64,000 nt of DNA from Terfezia claveryi (GCA_015179025.1 WHUX01000146.1:1-64000), one strand, 5' to 3'; positions 1 to 11,709 are shown, counted from the first letter of the stretch. Notes: generated by a model not told the origin, from the sequence alone. Made by a program: numbers and translations.

Positions 1-1191
1 CTCGATATTAAATTAGCTTTCTTGAATAGTGATCTTATCGAAGAAATCTGGATGTTACCTCCTTCTGGTATTGGTCTAGATGGCAAGATTCTTCGACTTA
101 ACAAAGCCCTGTATGGATTAAAGCAAGCACCCCTCCAGTGATTCGAAAGACTCTCCTCTGCACTTGCTGAACTCGGCTTCATCTCTCTTCCCTTCAATCC
201 TTGTGTATTTATTAATATGGAACTCAAGGTAATACTTGTTGTTTATGTTGATGACATTACCGCAGTAGGCAAAACTCCCCAAATCAAGATTGTTATTGAA
301 TATCTTAAGTCCTACTTTATAGTTACTATCAAAGGCGGTCTCAAATACATACTCGGAATCGAAGTCATAACAATAGAGAAAGGACTACAACTCTCTCAAA
401 GTCAATACAATACCAATATCCTCAAACGCTTTGGACTTAACAACTATCAATCAGTACTTACTCCTATCGATCCCAAAGTACAACTGGTTAAGGCTGATGG
501 TTCAGAACCTCCTCATGAATGTACTTTAAATCAACAGATGATTGGTTCTTTTATGTATCTCGTTACTTGTACATGTCCTGATCTTGTTTTCTCTGTTTCA
601 TTTCTTTCACGCTCCTCTTCTCATCCTCATAAGTGTCATCATACAGCTGTTAAAAGGGTTTTTCATTATCTTGTTGGAACTCATAATCTTTCTCTTTCAC
701 ATCAACGTTCTCCTTCTTTATCTTTTGTATTGCTTGTTGGTTATTCTGATGCTGATTAGGCTGCTTGTCGTGATACTCATCGGTCTGTTACTGGTTATGT
801 CTTTCTCCTTAACGGTTGTGCTATATCTTGATTGTCAAAGAACCAGAACTCTGTCTCTGCCTCTACAACTGAATCCGAATATATGGCACTTTCAACAACC
901 GCTCGTCAAATACTCTGGTACATTCACGCTTTTTTTCAACTTGGACATACAATACCAGTCCATCTTCATGCAGACAGCATTACCTCTATCAACGTTGCAG
1001 AAACCCTAGTCAACAATCCTCGAACGAAGCACATTGACGTTGCATATCACTTCATAAGAGAACAACTTATCCTCAAGACTTTTTCTCTCAGTCATATCTC
1101 AACTAATGAAAACCACGATGACCTTATGACTAAAGGTCTCCTTCCTGTACTCCATTACTATCATACTAATAGTCTTGGGCTTACAGAATGA
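1..1191 (+). pseudogene. Ty1/copia pol, 3' part (reverse transcriptase end and RNase H)
   Basis: One frame stays open from the first base of the window to 1191 apart from three stops: TGA 139-141, TAG 757-759 and TGA 829-831. The first replaces the Trp after the YGLKQAP block; the other two lie in RNase H at positions where related proteins have Trp, so all three look like TGG mutated by one G to A. The copia order is clear: KLAFLN, YGLKQAP (about 111-132), the catalytic YVDD box (244-255), then RNase H with YSDAD (about 742-756), STTESEYMA (about 862-888), HADSITSI and KHIDVAYHFIRE. Family enzymes copy element RNA into cDNA in cytoplasmic particles. The 5' part (gag, protease, integrase) is outside the window. 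Dead copy; family assignment is secure. Confidence 0.93.
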
Positions 1192-1198
1192 GAGAGAG

Positions 1199-1701
1199 TG
1201 TTGCGGCATACATTCTGTGCCCTCTCATATCGTTATTATTTCCTGTTATTGCATATATTTACTACTATATCATCATATGTTTTATTCTCTATTACGATAT
1301 CTTCTTCTATTTATTTCTATCTAGTTCTATTATGAGTATCTATATCATGTCTTACATGCAGCTTACCCTGTACTGTCATACTTACATGCTTATATATCCA
1401 TGCTCATTATTTCCCACACTGTCTTACCTGAATATTACATACATATAACCTTTCTACTTATGGATATCTCTTCATTACTTCCTTTTTAAGTTAGCTTACT
1501 ATATGTTTCGTTTACACTCTATATTTATGTATTTAAGGCTGGTGTTTACCCGCTTCTCTAGATAGTTAATTAAGCAACTCACACTGCACTCGCACTCATC
1601 TATATATCCTACTCACTTCTCCTGTGATTCTCACTATCCCTCCATAATCTCCGCTTGTTACCACGCTAATTCTTATGCTGTCTCGCTACCTATCTTATCC
1701 A
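1199..1701 (+). repeat. Probable 3' LTR of the copia element
   Basis: It starts with TGTTGCGGCATAC directly after the pol stop and a purine-rich GAGAGAGAG tract, the usual place for a 3' LTR, and ends tentatively at a CA at 1700-1701. There is no partner LTR in the window, so the right border and any target duplication are unproven. Confidence 0.45.
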
Positions 1702-2740
1702 CTTTAATAATAATGATGGTATTTGACTTGGAGGTTGGTATATAGGAATAGAATTTGATAATTCATAAATTATAGGTAAGTTTTGTTTGCCTTAATGTAG
1801 AATACGTGAAGGTGGATAAACATGGTCTGAGGAGATTGGCAATTAATAACAGTTCAGGTCACAGCCATGAGTGATAACTAAGTGTAGACGAATTAACACT
1901 TCGTTCACGACCATGAGCGATGACTAAGTGTAGACCAATTAACAGTTCGGTCGCGGCCATGAGCGAGGACTAAGTGTAGACAATGTATGGCATGCCAATT
2001 GCAAGAAAGGCCTACCAAGACCTGATAGGACCTACCAGGACCTGACAGGACCCGCCAGGACCCAACAGGGAATGATAGCCAATCATTTATTTGTTAGGCC
2101 AAGGCAGCATTAAAATTGATGCTTGCACTAAGTTTCATGCATGTTAGTAAGAGTGACGAAATAATTTTTAAGATATATACCGGTTGGTAAGAGTGACGAA
2201 ATAATTTTTAAGGTACGTACAGCTCTCACTCTCTGCTTCCCAGCATCGTCCTATACAAAGCCTGCAACCGACAATGCCCGCCAACCACTTGAAATCATAT
2301 CAAGGTCAGTGTAGCTTCCTCATTTTATACGTTGCACTATTTATTGCGTATTCCCCCTCCTCAAGACACAAGATACTAGCCAACTTGTGTTCCTCTAGGA
2401 GGTGCGCGGCCCATGTGGGAGATCAAGGCTAGGTTCTTATTAGAGATGCCACCCATACATGACATACATGGGATGAAAAGAAGTCTCTTACTAAAATGAC
2501 CATTAGCGCCTCTAAAGTTCCACAAGGTTAGAACATCCTCTTATAATTTCTTCAACACATGTAGCAATGTAATAATCGCTACTGGCTCAAGTCGTTGCAA
2601 AGCGAGGCGAGGTTGTTGTGCTAGTTTTGGGGGTAAAGTAGAAAGGAGAAAATTAACAATTGACAGAGTGAATTAATAATTGACTTAGCTAACACTGACG
2701 TTTTCTAGGGTTAATCATAAATGAATTGCAGGTTAATATA
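1702..2740. other. Non-coding stretch with three short direct-repeat blocks
   Basis: No convincing ORF. Three degenerate copies of a roughly 60-bp unit containing GACTAAGTGTAGAC lie at about 1845-1985. Short repeats of the GGACCTGACAGGACC type lie at about 2008-2067. A direct repeat containing GAGTGACGAAATAATTTTTA lies at about 2150-2210. The last part would be the upstream region of the gene fragment starting at 2741. Confidence 0.5.
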
Positions 2741-2792
2741 ATGGCTGCAAGCGATCCATTACAAAGCTCACCAAGCGAAACAAGTGCGCAAC
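2741..2792 (+). pseudogene. TET/JBP-like dioxygenase gene, fragment 1 (5' end)
   Basis: ATG at 2741 opens 17 codons plus one base before retrotransposon E1 starts at 2793. The last five bases, GCAAC (2788-2792), are the target duplication repeated at 10961-10965. Reading directly into 10966 completes a CAG codon and stays open for a further 38 codons. The residues are polar and Ser/Gln-rich, like a disordered N-terminus. The start is a guess: it is the first ATG in the frame that links all three fragments, and an upstream exon cannot be excluded. Confidence 0.5.
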
Positions 2793-3183
2793 TGTAACGG
2801 CGTAAGTCGTTGGCTATAGCTATAACTAAAGATGTGACTCCAAGGAGCACACGAAGATAAAACTATAACTGTAGATTGAAGTATCAAGACAAAAGGCAGA
2901 GTCTGTATTACCAAGGTTATAATACAAGACATTGCGTAAGGAACAAGAACAAGAAACGACAATTACGGCTTCCTATATACATGATTGCCGTAGCCAAAGG
3001 AGTGGCGCCTGACTAACTTGACGTCACCTGCGATCGCAGGTGATACTCCGCGATCCCCCTCTCTAATCCCTTCTAGTATTAAGACACTCCGAACAAGTCT
3101 ATTCGGGTGTCAAATACCACGCTGACACTCGAACAAGCCTGTTCGAGTGTCAAATACCTCGCAAGTAAATTAACGCTGTGACA
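2793..3183 (-). repeat. 3' LTR of E1
   Basis: 391 bp, same length as its partner at 10570. It contains the perfect 18-bp palindrome CACCTGCGATCGCAGGTG (3025-3042) and a long hairpin with 12-bp arms GACACTCGAACA/TGTTCGAGTGTC (about 3124-3151), plus a less perfect copy of that hairpin just before it. Confidence 0.95.
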
Positions 3184-3217
3184 ATATCCCCTCCTTAGGG
3201 CCGAAGTTCCTTGAGGC

Positions 3218-4957
3218 TTAGTCTTCGTCTTTCGGCAATGGTCCTAGTTTGCTCGGATTTTGCCTGTGGAAGTCATCAATAGCCTTGAGTTTGTTGATGT
3301 TTGTTGCCGGTTCCCAGTCTGGTCTTTCGAACCCTACCTATTTCACTAAGTACTCTAATATCTTCCTCTGAAGACGAGAATCCAAGATTTCTTCCACATG
3401 CCACTCTTCCTCATTATCAACTATCACTGGTGGAGGTGGTGGGTTGTATTGCCCAAGTAGGGGATTATTATTTGCCGGGTCGAGAAGTGAAAAATGATGG
3501 ACTCGATGATAGTGCACACTAGTGGGGAAGTCGAGTTCGTATGCATAGGGGGATATGACCTTTGTGATCTTGTAGGGGCCAATCCGTTTATGGTCGAGCT
3601 TTCTACTTGGCCGTTGTGTTGTAATGTGCAGGCTATTAAACCAAACCAGATCTCCCTCCTTGAATACTGGAGCATTATCTCGTCCTTTGTCTGCTTGCTC
3701 CTGTTGCCATGCCTGCGCCCTAGCTATCTCGTTTTGTAAGTGTTCCATTATTTCCTTGATCTTCCTGGCCACCTGTATAGCACTCCGCTCATCAGGTCGT
3801 ATGAGCTTCTCCTCGAAATCAAATTGCCACAGTGGGTCATGACCATAATTCGCAAAGAAGGGAGATGACCCAGTTCTTTCAGAAGCTTGATTATTAGCTG
3901 CAAACTCGGCGAGATGTAACCAGTTCTCCCAGTCATCCTGCAAATAATTAACATAAACCTGTAAATATTGTTCTAGAGTGGCATTGACTTGTTCGGTCTG
4001 GCCGGCAGTTTGAGGGTGAAATGGTGTGGACAGGAGAGATTAAATCTTAAGCACTTGACAGAGAGCTTTCCAAAAGTAAGAGATGAATTGAGGCCCACGG
4101 TCTGATACAATTGTTCTAGGAAGACCATGGAGGCGGAAGATATGCCGAGCATATAGATCTGCTAATTGCTCTGTATTAGTGGTAACACGACAGGGAATAA
4201 AGTGCCGCATTTTAGTTAGTCGACATACTACTACCAAAATTGCATTGTATCCGTTTGACTAGGGTAACCCAATAATGAAATCCATGGAGATATCCTGCCA
4301 AGCGCCTTGGGGAATTGCGAGTGGTTGAAGAATACCGTATGGGGCATGTCGTGTTGTTCGAGCACGTTGACAGGGATGACAGTTGCGTATATACTGATCA
4401 ACATCCTTATGCATTTTTGGCCAATAATATTGTCGCGAGATGAGCTTAAGCATCTTGGATCGCCCTGGATGCCCCGCTGGTGGGATATCGTGATGGTCCT
4501 GAATTAGACGTAACTTTAGAGGCATATAATTTGGTATATATATCCGCCTATGACATTTTAGCTTTCCATTATCCTCTTCATATTCGGCTAGCGAGATGTC
4601 CTTAGATCGCTTCTCTCCTTATTGCAGCTTAACTAATATCTTCCTTAGCAGTGGATCAACTTCAAAACCTCTATTAAACAAGTTTTTTAGTCCTAGTTCT
4701 TCTACTGTCGCATTGATTGTTAAATTGTGAGGTTTGAGAACGACTTGATTTTGAAACCTTATACGTTCATCTCCTTCCTTTGGAAGGTCTCCTGACCTTC
4801 TTGTTAATGTATCTGGTTTTCCTCCTGCTTTACCTGGATGATAAACTATTTTGAAGTTGAAGCAGGAGAGAAATTCTGACCATCGAGCTTGCCGGCGGTT
4901 GAGGAGCTTTGTGGACATAAAGTATTCTAGATTTTTGTGATCTGAGAGTACTTTAAT
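3218..4957 (-). pseudogene. E1 pol, downstream part: RNase H end, integrase, chromodomain
   Basis: On the minus strand from 4957 the frame runs through RNase H ([24 protein letters not shown]), an HHCC zinc finger (CHPCQ near 4378), the integrase core with Asp in SMDF and SDRGPQF and Glu in GQTEQVNA, and a C-terminal chromodomain (VEEILDSR...YLVK). Stops include TAG at 4258-4260 and TAG at 3338-3340; the latter replaces the chromodomain Trp, and readable protein continues to TAA at 3218-3220. Integrase joins element DNA to the chromosome, and chromodomains of this class are known to bind modified histones. The frame joins exactly to the RT part at 7409 if TE-A plus two bases is removed. Confidence 0.9.
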
Positions 4958-5427
4958 CATCAGCAAAAAGAAATATGCGTCAGGACCCAACACCAAGCGT
5001 CCGGACGCGATTTTGCGTCCTGTGCATCCTGTGCGTCTGGATGCCCCGAAGTATTGCATTACAATCTGGATGCAACTAGGGCCCCGAGCTGCGTCCTGAC
5101 GCCATTGGGGCCCCAAAAGCCGTCCGGACGGTGGTTGACATAAGCTCAACGTCTGGATGTCAGAGCTCATTGCCATCGCGTCCTCAACTCAATTGAGGTT
5201 ATTAACGTTATAGGTTCCACGTCTGGCGTTACTGAACCAGGGCCCCAAATCACTCTCTTCTACAATGCACACCCGCTACCAGCTTGCATCTATGACGCTC
5301 TAACATCGGCCAGGTACGTAGCCACTATTGCAGCCATTGAATATACACGCAGCGGAAATATCCATTGTATTCGCTAATAATTATATACACAAAAGTATTG
5401 ATTAATAGATATATATATAGAGCATGT

Positions 5428-5576
5428 AATCGCTGCTCCAATCGCTCTAACACTCGCTCTAATACTCGCTCCAATACTCGCTATAATACTCACTCCAATA
5501 CTCGCTCTAATACTCGCTCTAATACTCGCTGTAATACTCGCTCCAATAGTCACTCTAATACTAGCCGTAATGTACT
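5428..5576. repeat. 12-bp minisatellite in left arm of TE-A
   Basis: About a dozen copies of ACTCGCTCTAAT and variants. As 12 is a multiple of three, it reads as an SNTR-type repeat without stops; this is a by-product, not a gene. Confidence 0.9.
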
Positions 5577-5865
5577 GGGATAGACAGCGAAGGAAAAATG
5601 CGCGGGAAAGGGAGGTATAGATACAAGAAAACCATAGTTGCCAAGGCCGACTGGTAAGGCCGACAATTTAGACTTTCCGAAGACAATGAGATAAGGGATA
5701 ATAAGAGAAGTGGCATAACTGTGATCAATGGCGCTCAGCCCTCTTTCGCCCGCGGGTGCCGTACTATTCAATGCCTGGCCTGGAAATAGTTATATTGGGA
5801 AATCGTAGTCGTTGTATGGAGATATGTACGGAGTTCACGCTTTGTGATATGTTTCGTAGGAACTT

Positions 5866-6470
5866 ATATATATGTGCGAGAAACTCGTGCTTTTGGGGAC
5901 ATATATATATATATATGTGAGAAATCCATGCATTCCCGGGCACATATATACATATGTACGAGAAACTCGTGCTTTTAGAATATATGCGAGAAATCCATGC
6001 ATTCGCGGGCATATATATATATATATATGCGAGAAACTCGTGCTTTTGGAGACTTATATAAGTATATATGTGCGAGAAACTCATGCTCTTGGGGACATAT
6101 ATATATATATGCGAGAAACTCATGCTATTGGGGATATATATATATATATGCGAGAAATCCATGCATTCGCGTGCATATATATATATATATGTGCGAGAAA
6201 CTCGTGCTTTTGGAGACTTATATATATATGTGCGAGAAACTCATGCTTTTGGAGACATATATACATATATGTGAGAAACTCGTACTTTGGGAGACATATA
6301 TATATATAGTATATGCGAGAAATCCATGCATTCACGGGCTTATATGTCTCCAAAAGCATGAGTTTCTCGCATATATATATATAAGTCTACAAAAGTACGA
6401 GTTTCTCGCGCATATATATATATAAGCCCACGAATGCATGAATTCTTACGAAACATATAACAAAGCATGA
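5866..6470. repeat. Central hairpin satellite of TE-A
   Basis: Units of about 45-60 bp combine (AT)n, GCGAGAAACTCATGC or GCGAGAAATCCATGCATT and CGCGGGC. They run in one orientation to about 6330, then in reverse, so the whole forms a large imperfect palindrome at the centre of the element. Related units occur in TE-E and TE-F. Confidence 0.85.
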
Positions 6471-6744
6471 ACTCTGCACATATCGCAATACCACGACTAC
6501 GATTGCCCAATATGACTATTTCCAGGCCAGGCATTGAATAGTACGGCACCTGCGGGCGAAAGGGGGCTAAGCGCCATTGATCACTGTCATGCCACTTCTC
6601 TTGTTATCGCTTATCTCATTGTCCTCGGAAAGTCTAAATTGTCGGCCTTAGCAGTCGGACTTGGCAACTATCGTTTTCCTGTATATATACCTCCCTTCCC
6701 CGTGCATTTTCCCTTCGCTCTCTATCCCAGCACATTATAGCTAG

Positions 6745-6925
6745 CATTAGAGTGACTATTGGAGCGAGTATTATGGCGAGTATTAAAGCGAGTATTAGAG
6801 CGAGTATTGGAGTAAGTATTAGAGCGGGTATTAGAGCGAGTATTAGAGCGAGTATTGGAGCGAGTATTAGAGCGAGTGTTAGAGCGAGTATTAGAGCGAG
6901 TGTTAAAGCGATTGAAGCAGCGAGT
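6745..6925. repeat. 12-bp minisatellite in right arm of TE-A
   Basis: Inverted counterpart of the array at 5428, with unit GCGAGTATTAGA in about 15 copies. Copy number differs between arms (longer here), so the arms have changed independently by slippage. Confidence 0.9.
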
Positions 6926-7408
6926 GCATGTTCTATATTTATATCTATTGCTCAATACTTCTGTGTAAATAATTTTAGCGAATACAATGGATATTTCTGC
7001 TCCATGCATATTCAATGGCTGCAATAGTGGTATGTAGCTGGCTGATATTAGAGCGTCGTAGATGCAAGCGGTGAGTGGGTGTGTATTGTAGAAGAGAGCG
7101 ATTTGGGGCCCTGGTTCAGCAACGCCAGACGTGGAACCTATAGCGTTGGGGACGAGCAGCCCATCTCATGTTGCGTCCAAGACGTGGTAGCATGCTTCTG
7201 TTGCGTCCCAGGCGTGGGAGCACACTTGTGTTGCGTCCTGGGTGCTGGTGCGCACGAGTATTGCATCCCGACGCTAGTGCACACGAGTGTTGTGTCCCGA
7301 CGCTGGCGCACCAAGCGTTTGGCGTCCTGATTGTAAGTTCCTGTCCTATGCGTCCTGTGCGTCGGACGCACAGGAAGACACATGATGCGAATATTTTTTT
7401 TGGTGATG

Positions 7409-9337
7409 ATTGGATGGGGGGTGGATTCCAATTCAGCTCACCATTGTTCGAAGCATCATATAATAGCCATTAATTCCTTGTTATAAATCTCATAGTTGCA
7501 TTCAGTTGGTGAGTGCTTCTTAGAGAAATAAGCAACAGGGTGAAGTATGTTATTATCATCATATTGCGAAAGATTTCCAGCAGAAACGTAGTCTGATGCA
7601 TCTGTTTCTACTATAATTTCACGGTCGGGATCAAAATGCTGAAGAATGGGAGCGGAAGTAAACGCTGTTTTAAGGTTTTGGAATGCCTTCTGGCATTCTT
7701 CGCTCCAATGCCAGGTTGTATTTTTTTTTGTTAGTTTCACGATAGGGGCTACAATCTTGGAGAAGTCTTTGATAAACCGGCGATAAAAATTGGCGAATCC
7801 TAGAAAAGCACGAACATCATGAAGCTTAATTGGGGATTCCCAGTCCATTACTGCCTTAACTTTAGTTGGATCCATTTGTATCCCTTCTGCTGAGATAATC
7901 ATGCCTAGGTAGTGGACCGTTGTCTTATGAAATTCACACTTTTCGGGTTTTAAGTAGAGGCCGGCTTTTTGGAGAGCTTGCAATACCTTGGTAACATGTG
8001 TTCGGTGTTCTTCGAGGGTATTGCTATATATTAAAATGTCATCAAGATAAGCCGTACAGAAATTGCCAAGGAAGGGATGGAGAACATCATTAATAAAATG
8101 TTGGAAGCTGGCAGGACCATTTGTGAGGCCGAAAGGCATAACTAAGGTCTCGTAAAAGCCATAACGAGTTCGGAACGCTATTTTCCATTCCTCTCCTTCC
8201 GCCATCCGGATGAGGTTGTATGTGCTTCTAATGTCATGAGGCGTATAGTATCGTGCCTTAGAAAGTCTAGTCAAAGTCTCTCGTATAAGGGGTAGTGGGT
8301 ATCGGTTCTTGATAGTACCATCATTAAGACCACGATAATCCACACAAAGATGCAAGAACCCATCCTTCTTCTTAACAAATAAGATGGGTGCACCTGCGGG
8401 AGATGAAGAGGCACGAATAAATCCTTTGGACAGGTTTTCTTCCAGCCATACTTTAAAAGCCTCTAACTCTGGTTTTGATAGAGAGTAAAGAGGTCCAAAA
8501 GGGGGAGTAAATCCTTCTTTAAGAGGAATTTTATGGTCGTAAGGTCGATGGGGGGGAAGGATTTCCGCAATAGCCTTCTAAAATAATGGGAGAAATTCGT
8601 GGTATTCAGAAGGTACTAATTCCTTGATCTTATCCTCCTCCATCATAGGTTGTTGTTCAGGATCTTTTAAAGCCATATTAAGCTCGTAGATAGTTGTCCA
8701 AAAGGCTGTTTCCACCTGCTTTGCTTTTTTAACTAGGCAACTAAAGGTTGATCCTGTAATGAGGGCAATTCGAGGGTTTTCTGGAACTGGAATTGAGATA
8801 CCCTTTATGGTCGAGGGTTTGTCACAACAACGGTGGAGGCAAAAATCAGAGTCGAAAGTAATAGTATTCTTAGCGAAACGGATATTCACATCATAACGTC
8901 GTAGCCATGGAAGTCCTAATACTATGGGGTAGTGGCCTAGTTTGGTAATAAACAGTGGGAGTTCCTCTTGGTGCTGATCAATTATTAGCTTTAGCTTGCT
9001 AATGTGTGTGATTGTCCCTGACTCGATTGGTCGCCCATCAATGACTTCTAGTGTTCGGGGATTATTGAGTTTATAAAGGGGGAGTTGATAATGGCTTGCA
9101 AATTCCTGGTCTATAAATGTATAACCCGTTGCTCTGCAGTCTATCAGGGCATGAGTAAGGATTCTGGAACCATTGTCATTTAATTCGCAACTAACTACAA
9201 GGTGATTCCTATCCAAAAACTCTTCCTCTGAAGACTGCAAAGACGAACTGGAAATGGTTAAAGAGTCCAAAAATTTATTCTGCCTCAGTTCAGTGCCATC
9301 CCTCTGAGGTGAGGCTACTCTTTTGCCTGTTCCCCAA
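7409..9337 (-). pseudogene. E1 pol, upstream part: aspartic protease and reverse transcriptase
   Basis: The minus-strand frame is shifted by -1 against gag and overlaps the gag end. Protease spans about 9270-8580: the active-site loop is DCRATG, where families normally have D(S/C)GATG, so the Gly is lost. A TAG at 8578-8580 follows; then RT runs open to about 7456 with LCVDYRGLN, an intact catalytic YLDD, VMPFGL and [10 protein letters not shown], and the start of RNase H (ETDASDY, YFSKKH, ELMAII). Two TGA codons follow ELMAII before TE-A at 7408. The protease would mature the polyprotein and RT would make cDNA. The position that is normally LDLRGAYN reads HDIRSTYN, consistent with several G to A changes. 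Confidence 0.92.
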
Positions 9338-10520
9338 CTTCTAGTCCCTTATTCGTAGTTTTCATAACCATTTCGGCAGCTTGTAGAGTACGTTTTGGTA
9401 CGTGTAGGCAAGTTCTGACTCCATGTCCCATTCCTCCACAATAATAGCATCTTCCTACAGCCATTCTCTTTGCTTTTTCCTCCGGAGATATCTTCTTCCT
9501 TTCTGCAGACAAATCCATGGGCCCAGGGTGAGTACCCATAGCTGTCGAGGTAGAGGGAGTTTGAACTATTTGGGGGTTAACTGGAGCGGGAGCGGTAGGG
9601 CGTGATATCATTCAGGACGTTGGTCCAACATGATTACGCATTTGGGTTTGTAGCACGCGGCGACGAGTATCTAGCCTTTGGCAGACTTCCATATACTCGT
9701 TAAACTCCGTGAGCTCAGGATGTATGGCGAAGAGATCTTGTTGTAGTTGGTAGGAAAGTCCGCGCTTTAGAGCTGCCAACTTAGCCGTATTACCCCAACT
9801 CGTTTCAGCTGCATATCGTTGGAATTCGGCAAAATAAGTAGCGAACTCCCTGGCCCCCTGAATCATTGTTTGTAGTTTGTACTCTGCGTTGGCTACTCGA
9901 TTTGGATTGCCGAACGCATTTTCGAGAATGGTAATAAGTGTTGCTAGGTTGATTAAGTTCACCGTATCGTTTTCAACGTAAGGGGTAATCTGATCTAGGG
10001 CATCTTCAGCTAAAGAATTTACTGCTAGTCGAAGTTTTGCTTGTTCATCACTATAAGTAGCAGCCTTTAATCGTAGTTGGGTAAGGAAAGGACGCAGCTT
10101 ATTTCGATCTTTGCCAGAGAATTTTTCTGGGTTGGGTATCTTCTCTGAATGACCCCCTCCTTCTCCTAGTTGTAACCGAGCCAAAGTCGCATTGATAGCC
10201 CTCATATCTTCTAACTGCATTCGAAGCTCATTAATCACTGTCTCTTGAGTAGTTACTTCATTTCGTAACTCTTGAGTGGCTGTGCGTAAGGTTGTGTCTT
10301 CTTGTTGCCGTGCCGTGAGTTGATTCGTTAAGTTCGTTACTTGGGTTCATAATCTTACGACATCTTGTCATCGGTCTGGTAGCTCTAATAGCTGATCTAA
10401 TAGGGTAATGGTTTCATTGAGTATTCCGGTGTAATCCTGGTTTGCTGAATTCAACGCAGGTCGCAAACGAGGAACTAGGTCGACAATAGCGGCCGGCAAT
10501 TCAACAATGGGCTGAGTCAT
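9315..10520 (-). pseudogene. E1 gag (capsid/nucleocapsid)
   Basis: A start at ATG 10520-10518 gives about 400 codons ending at TAG near 9315. The frame is broken by TGA at 10370-10368, 10349-10347 and 9614-9612, all plausibly TGG or CGA originally. It has an N-terminal coiled-coil-like region, a central capsid region (FSGKDRNKLRPFL, FATYFAEFQRYA) and one intact CCHC zinc knuckle, CYYCGGMGHGVRTC, near 9430. Gag of this class packages element RNA in cytoplasmic particles. Pol follows in the -1 frame. Confidence 0.9.
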
Positions 10521-10569
10521 TGTTCATAGCTAGGGGTTGCGCTTAGTGGAGTGTATCGACGCAACGTAG

Positions 10570-10960
10570 TGTAACGGCGTAAGTCGTTGGCTGTGGCTAT
10601 AACTAAAGACGTGACTACAAGGAGCGCACAAAGACGAAACTATAACTGTAGATTGAAGTATCAAGACAAAAGGCAGAGTCTGTATTACCAAGGTTATAAT
10701 ACAAGACGTTGCGTAAGGAACAAGAACAAGAAACGACAATTACAGCTTCCTATATACACGATTGCCATAGCCAAAGGAGTGGCGCCCGACTAATTTGACG
10801 TCACCTGTGATCACAGGTGATACTCCGCGATCCCCCTCTCTAATCCCTTCTAGTATTAAGACACTCCGAACAAGTCTGTTCGTGTGTCAAATACCACGCT
10901 GACACTCGAACAAGCCTGTTCGAGTGTCAAATACCTCGCAAGTAAATTAACGCCGTGACA
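10570..10960 (-). repeat. 5' LTR of E1
   Basis: 391 bp. Its 18-bp palindrome reads CACCTGTGATCACAGGTG (10802-10819): both CpGs of the other LTR copy are changed here, and the sequence is still a perfect palindrome. The minus-strand leader next to it starts CTACGTTG, similar to CTACGTTGGATCG after the E2 5' LTR. Confidence 0.95.
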
Positions 10961-10965
10961 GCAAC

Positions 10966-11115
10966 AGCAAGTACATTGTGAGCAAATGTCAGAGTTTATG
11001 TCTGCCGAAGGAGTTTGGAGCAGGGGGTTTATGAATTGCTCTAAACGTATCTAAGGAGTTTTGATCTATTAAATAGGTCAGAACGCCTGGGCTCATGGGG
11101 ATTTCAGAAGTATAC
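10966..11115 (+). pseudogene. TET/JBP-like dioxygenase gene, fragment 2
   Basis: 150 bp of host sequence between E1 (plus its duplication) and E3. In the frame set by fragment 1 it is readable with two TAA stops; it ends in the E3 target duplication TATAC (11111-11115) and joins in frame at 17726. No domain is recognisable in this short piece; assignment rests on frame continuity across two precise insertion sites. Confidence 0.55.
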
Positions 11116-11709
11116 TGTTGTGGCTCAGGTAAGAGACCTACCCTCCTCTGGGATAACCAATACCCTACTACGGCTAACTGTCTTGGCTTGATCACCCATA
11201 CAGATATCATAGTGCGTCTAAGGAATGGCGTTAAAGGGATTGGGTAATGGAAGTGTGTGACCTCTGATAATACATCTTATGCATGTACTCTCTTCGATAT
11301 GTTTCTATTTTATTCTTATGTTTATCATTCATGTATCATTATTGGATGTACTCGAGTTCAGGTCCTGTATGACAGCCTGACTATAATGCGTTGAAGTTCA
11401 GGCTGCCTAATCAATGTATGTCAGACTGCAGTATTCCTAATTGGGAAGTGGTTACCCATTTAGGTAACGAAAGCATCGTCCAGATCTGATTATTCATTAT
11501 CAGATCTAAGCTTCTATATAACTAACCGCTTTTACATAGTTAATACATTAAGACCCAAGCGGTGTTCTAAGTCTACAAATAGCTTTACTCTTATTGAATC
11601 TGCTTTACACCTGAGTTGTTAGTGCGTTTATACTTGTACTTATCACCGATAACCTCTTTATACCTTTACCGCTGAGTTGTATATTCGTAGTTACAGCCCA
11701 CCTGTAACA
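11116..11709 (+). repeat. 5' LTR of E3
   Basis: Direct repeat of 17096-17720 with roughly two dozen substitutions by my count. It contains an internal inverted repeat AGATCTGA...TCAGATCT near 11490-11510. Confidence 0.95.

Larger units (their letters stand above)
4958..7408. mobile_element. TE-A copy 1: 2.45-kb non-coding foldback element inside E1 pol
   Basis: Two roughly 0.9-kb arms (about 4958-5870 and 6470-7408) are inverted copies of each other. Outermost is a (C)ATCASCAAAAA end, then GC-rich GCGTCC blocks, a region containing GGGCCC, a 12-bp minisatellite in each arm, and a central AT-rich hairpin satellite. No transposase is encoded. It splits RNase H of E1; removing 4958-7408 plus one AT dinucleotide (present on both sides) rejoins the pol frame, which supports these borders and a 2-bp duplication. 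The superfamily is not clear. A second, split copy lies at 30190-30546 plus 33023-33688. Confidence 0.85.
2793..10960 (-). mobile_element. E1: Ty3/gypsy chromovirus-type LTR retrotransposon, inserted in the gene begun at 2741
   Basis: Two 391-bp direct repeats (2793-3183 and 10570-10960), each TG...CA, flank a minus-strand gag-protease-RT-RNase H-integrase-chromodomain region. The flanks are a perfect 5-bp duplication GCAAC (2788-2792, 10961-10965), so the insertion is undisturbed. The total is 8168 bp; without the later TE-A insertion and its 2-bp duplication it would be 5715 bp. The LTR copies differ at roughly 17 sites by my count, mostly transitions. Gag and pol carry several stops, so the copy is dead. 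The purine-rich tract next to the 3' LTR (about 3184-3205) matches the one in E2 in form. Confidence 0.95.

Noticed and set aside
1..1191. Alternative genetic code or programmed stop readthrough to explain stops at Trp
   Set aside because: TGA, TAG and TAA all occur, at Trp, Gln and Arg sites, while normal TGG and CAG codons are used nearby and frameshifts are also present; decay explains it better.
5365..7024. SNTR-type and tyrosine/isoleucine-rich ORFs on both strands
   Set aside because: 12-bp and (AT)n repeat translation inside the arms and centre of TE-A.
7079..7473. Cys-rich ORFs near the right end of TE-A
   Set aside because: Translation of short GCGTCC-containing repeats in the foldback arm.
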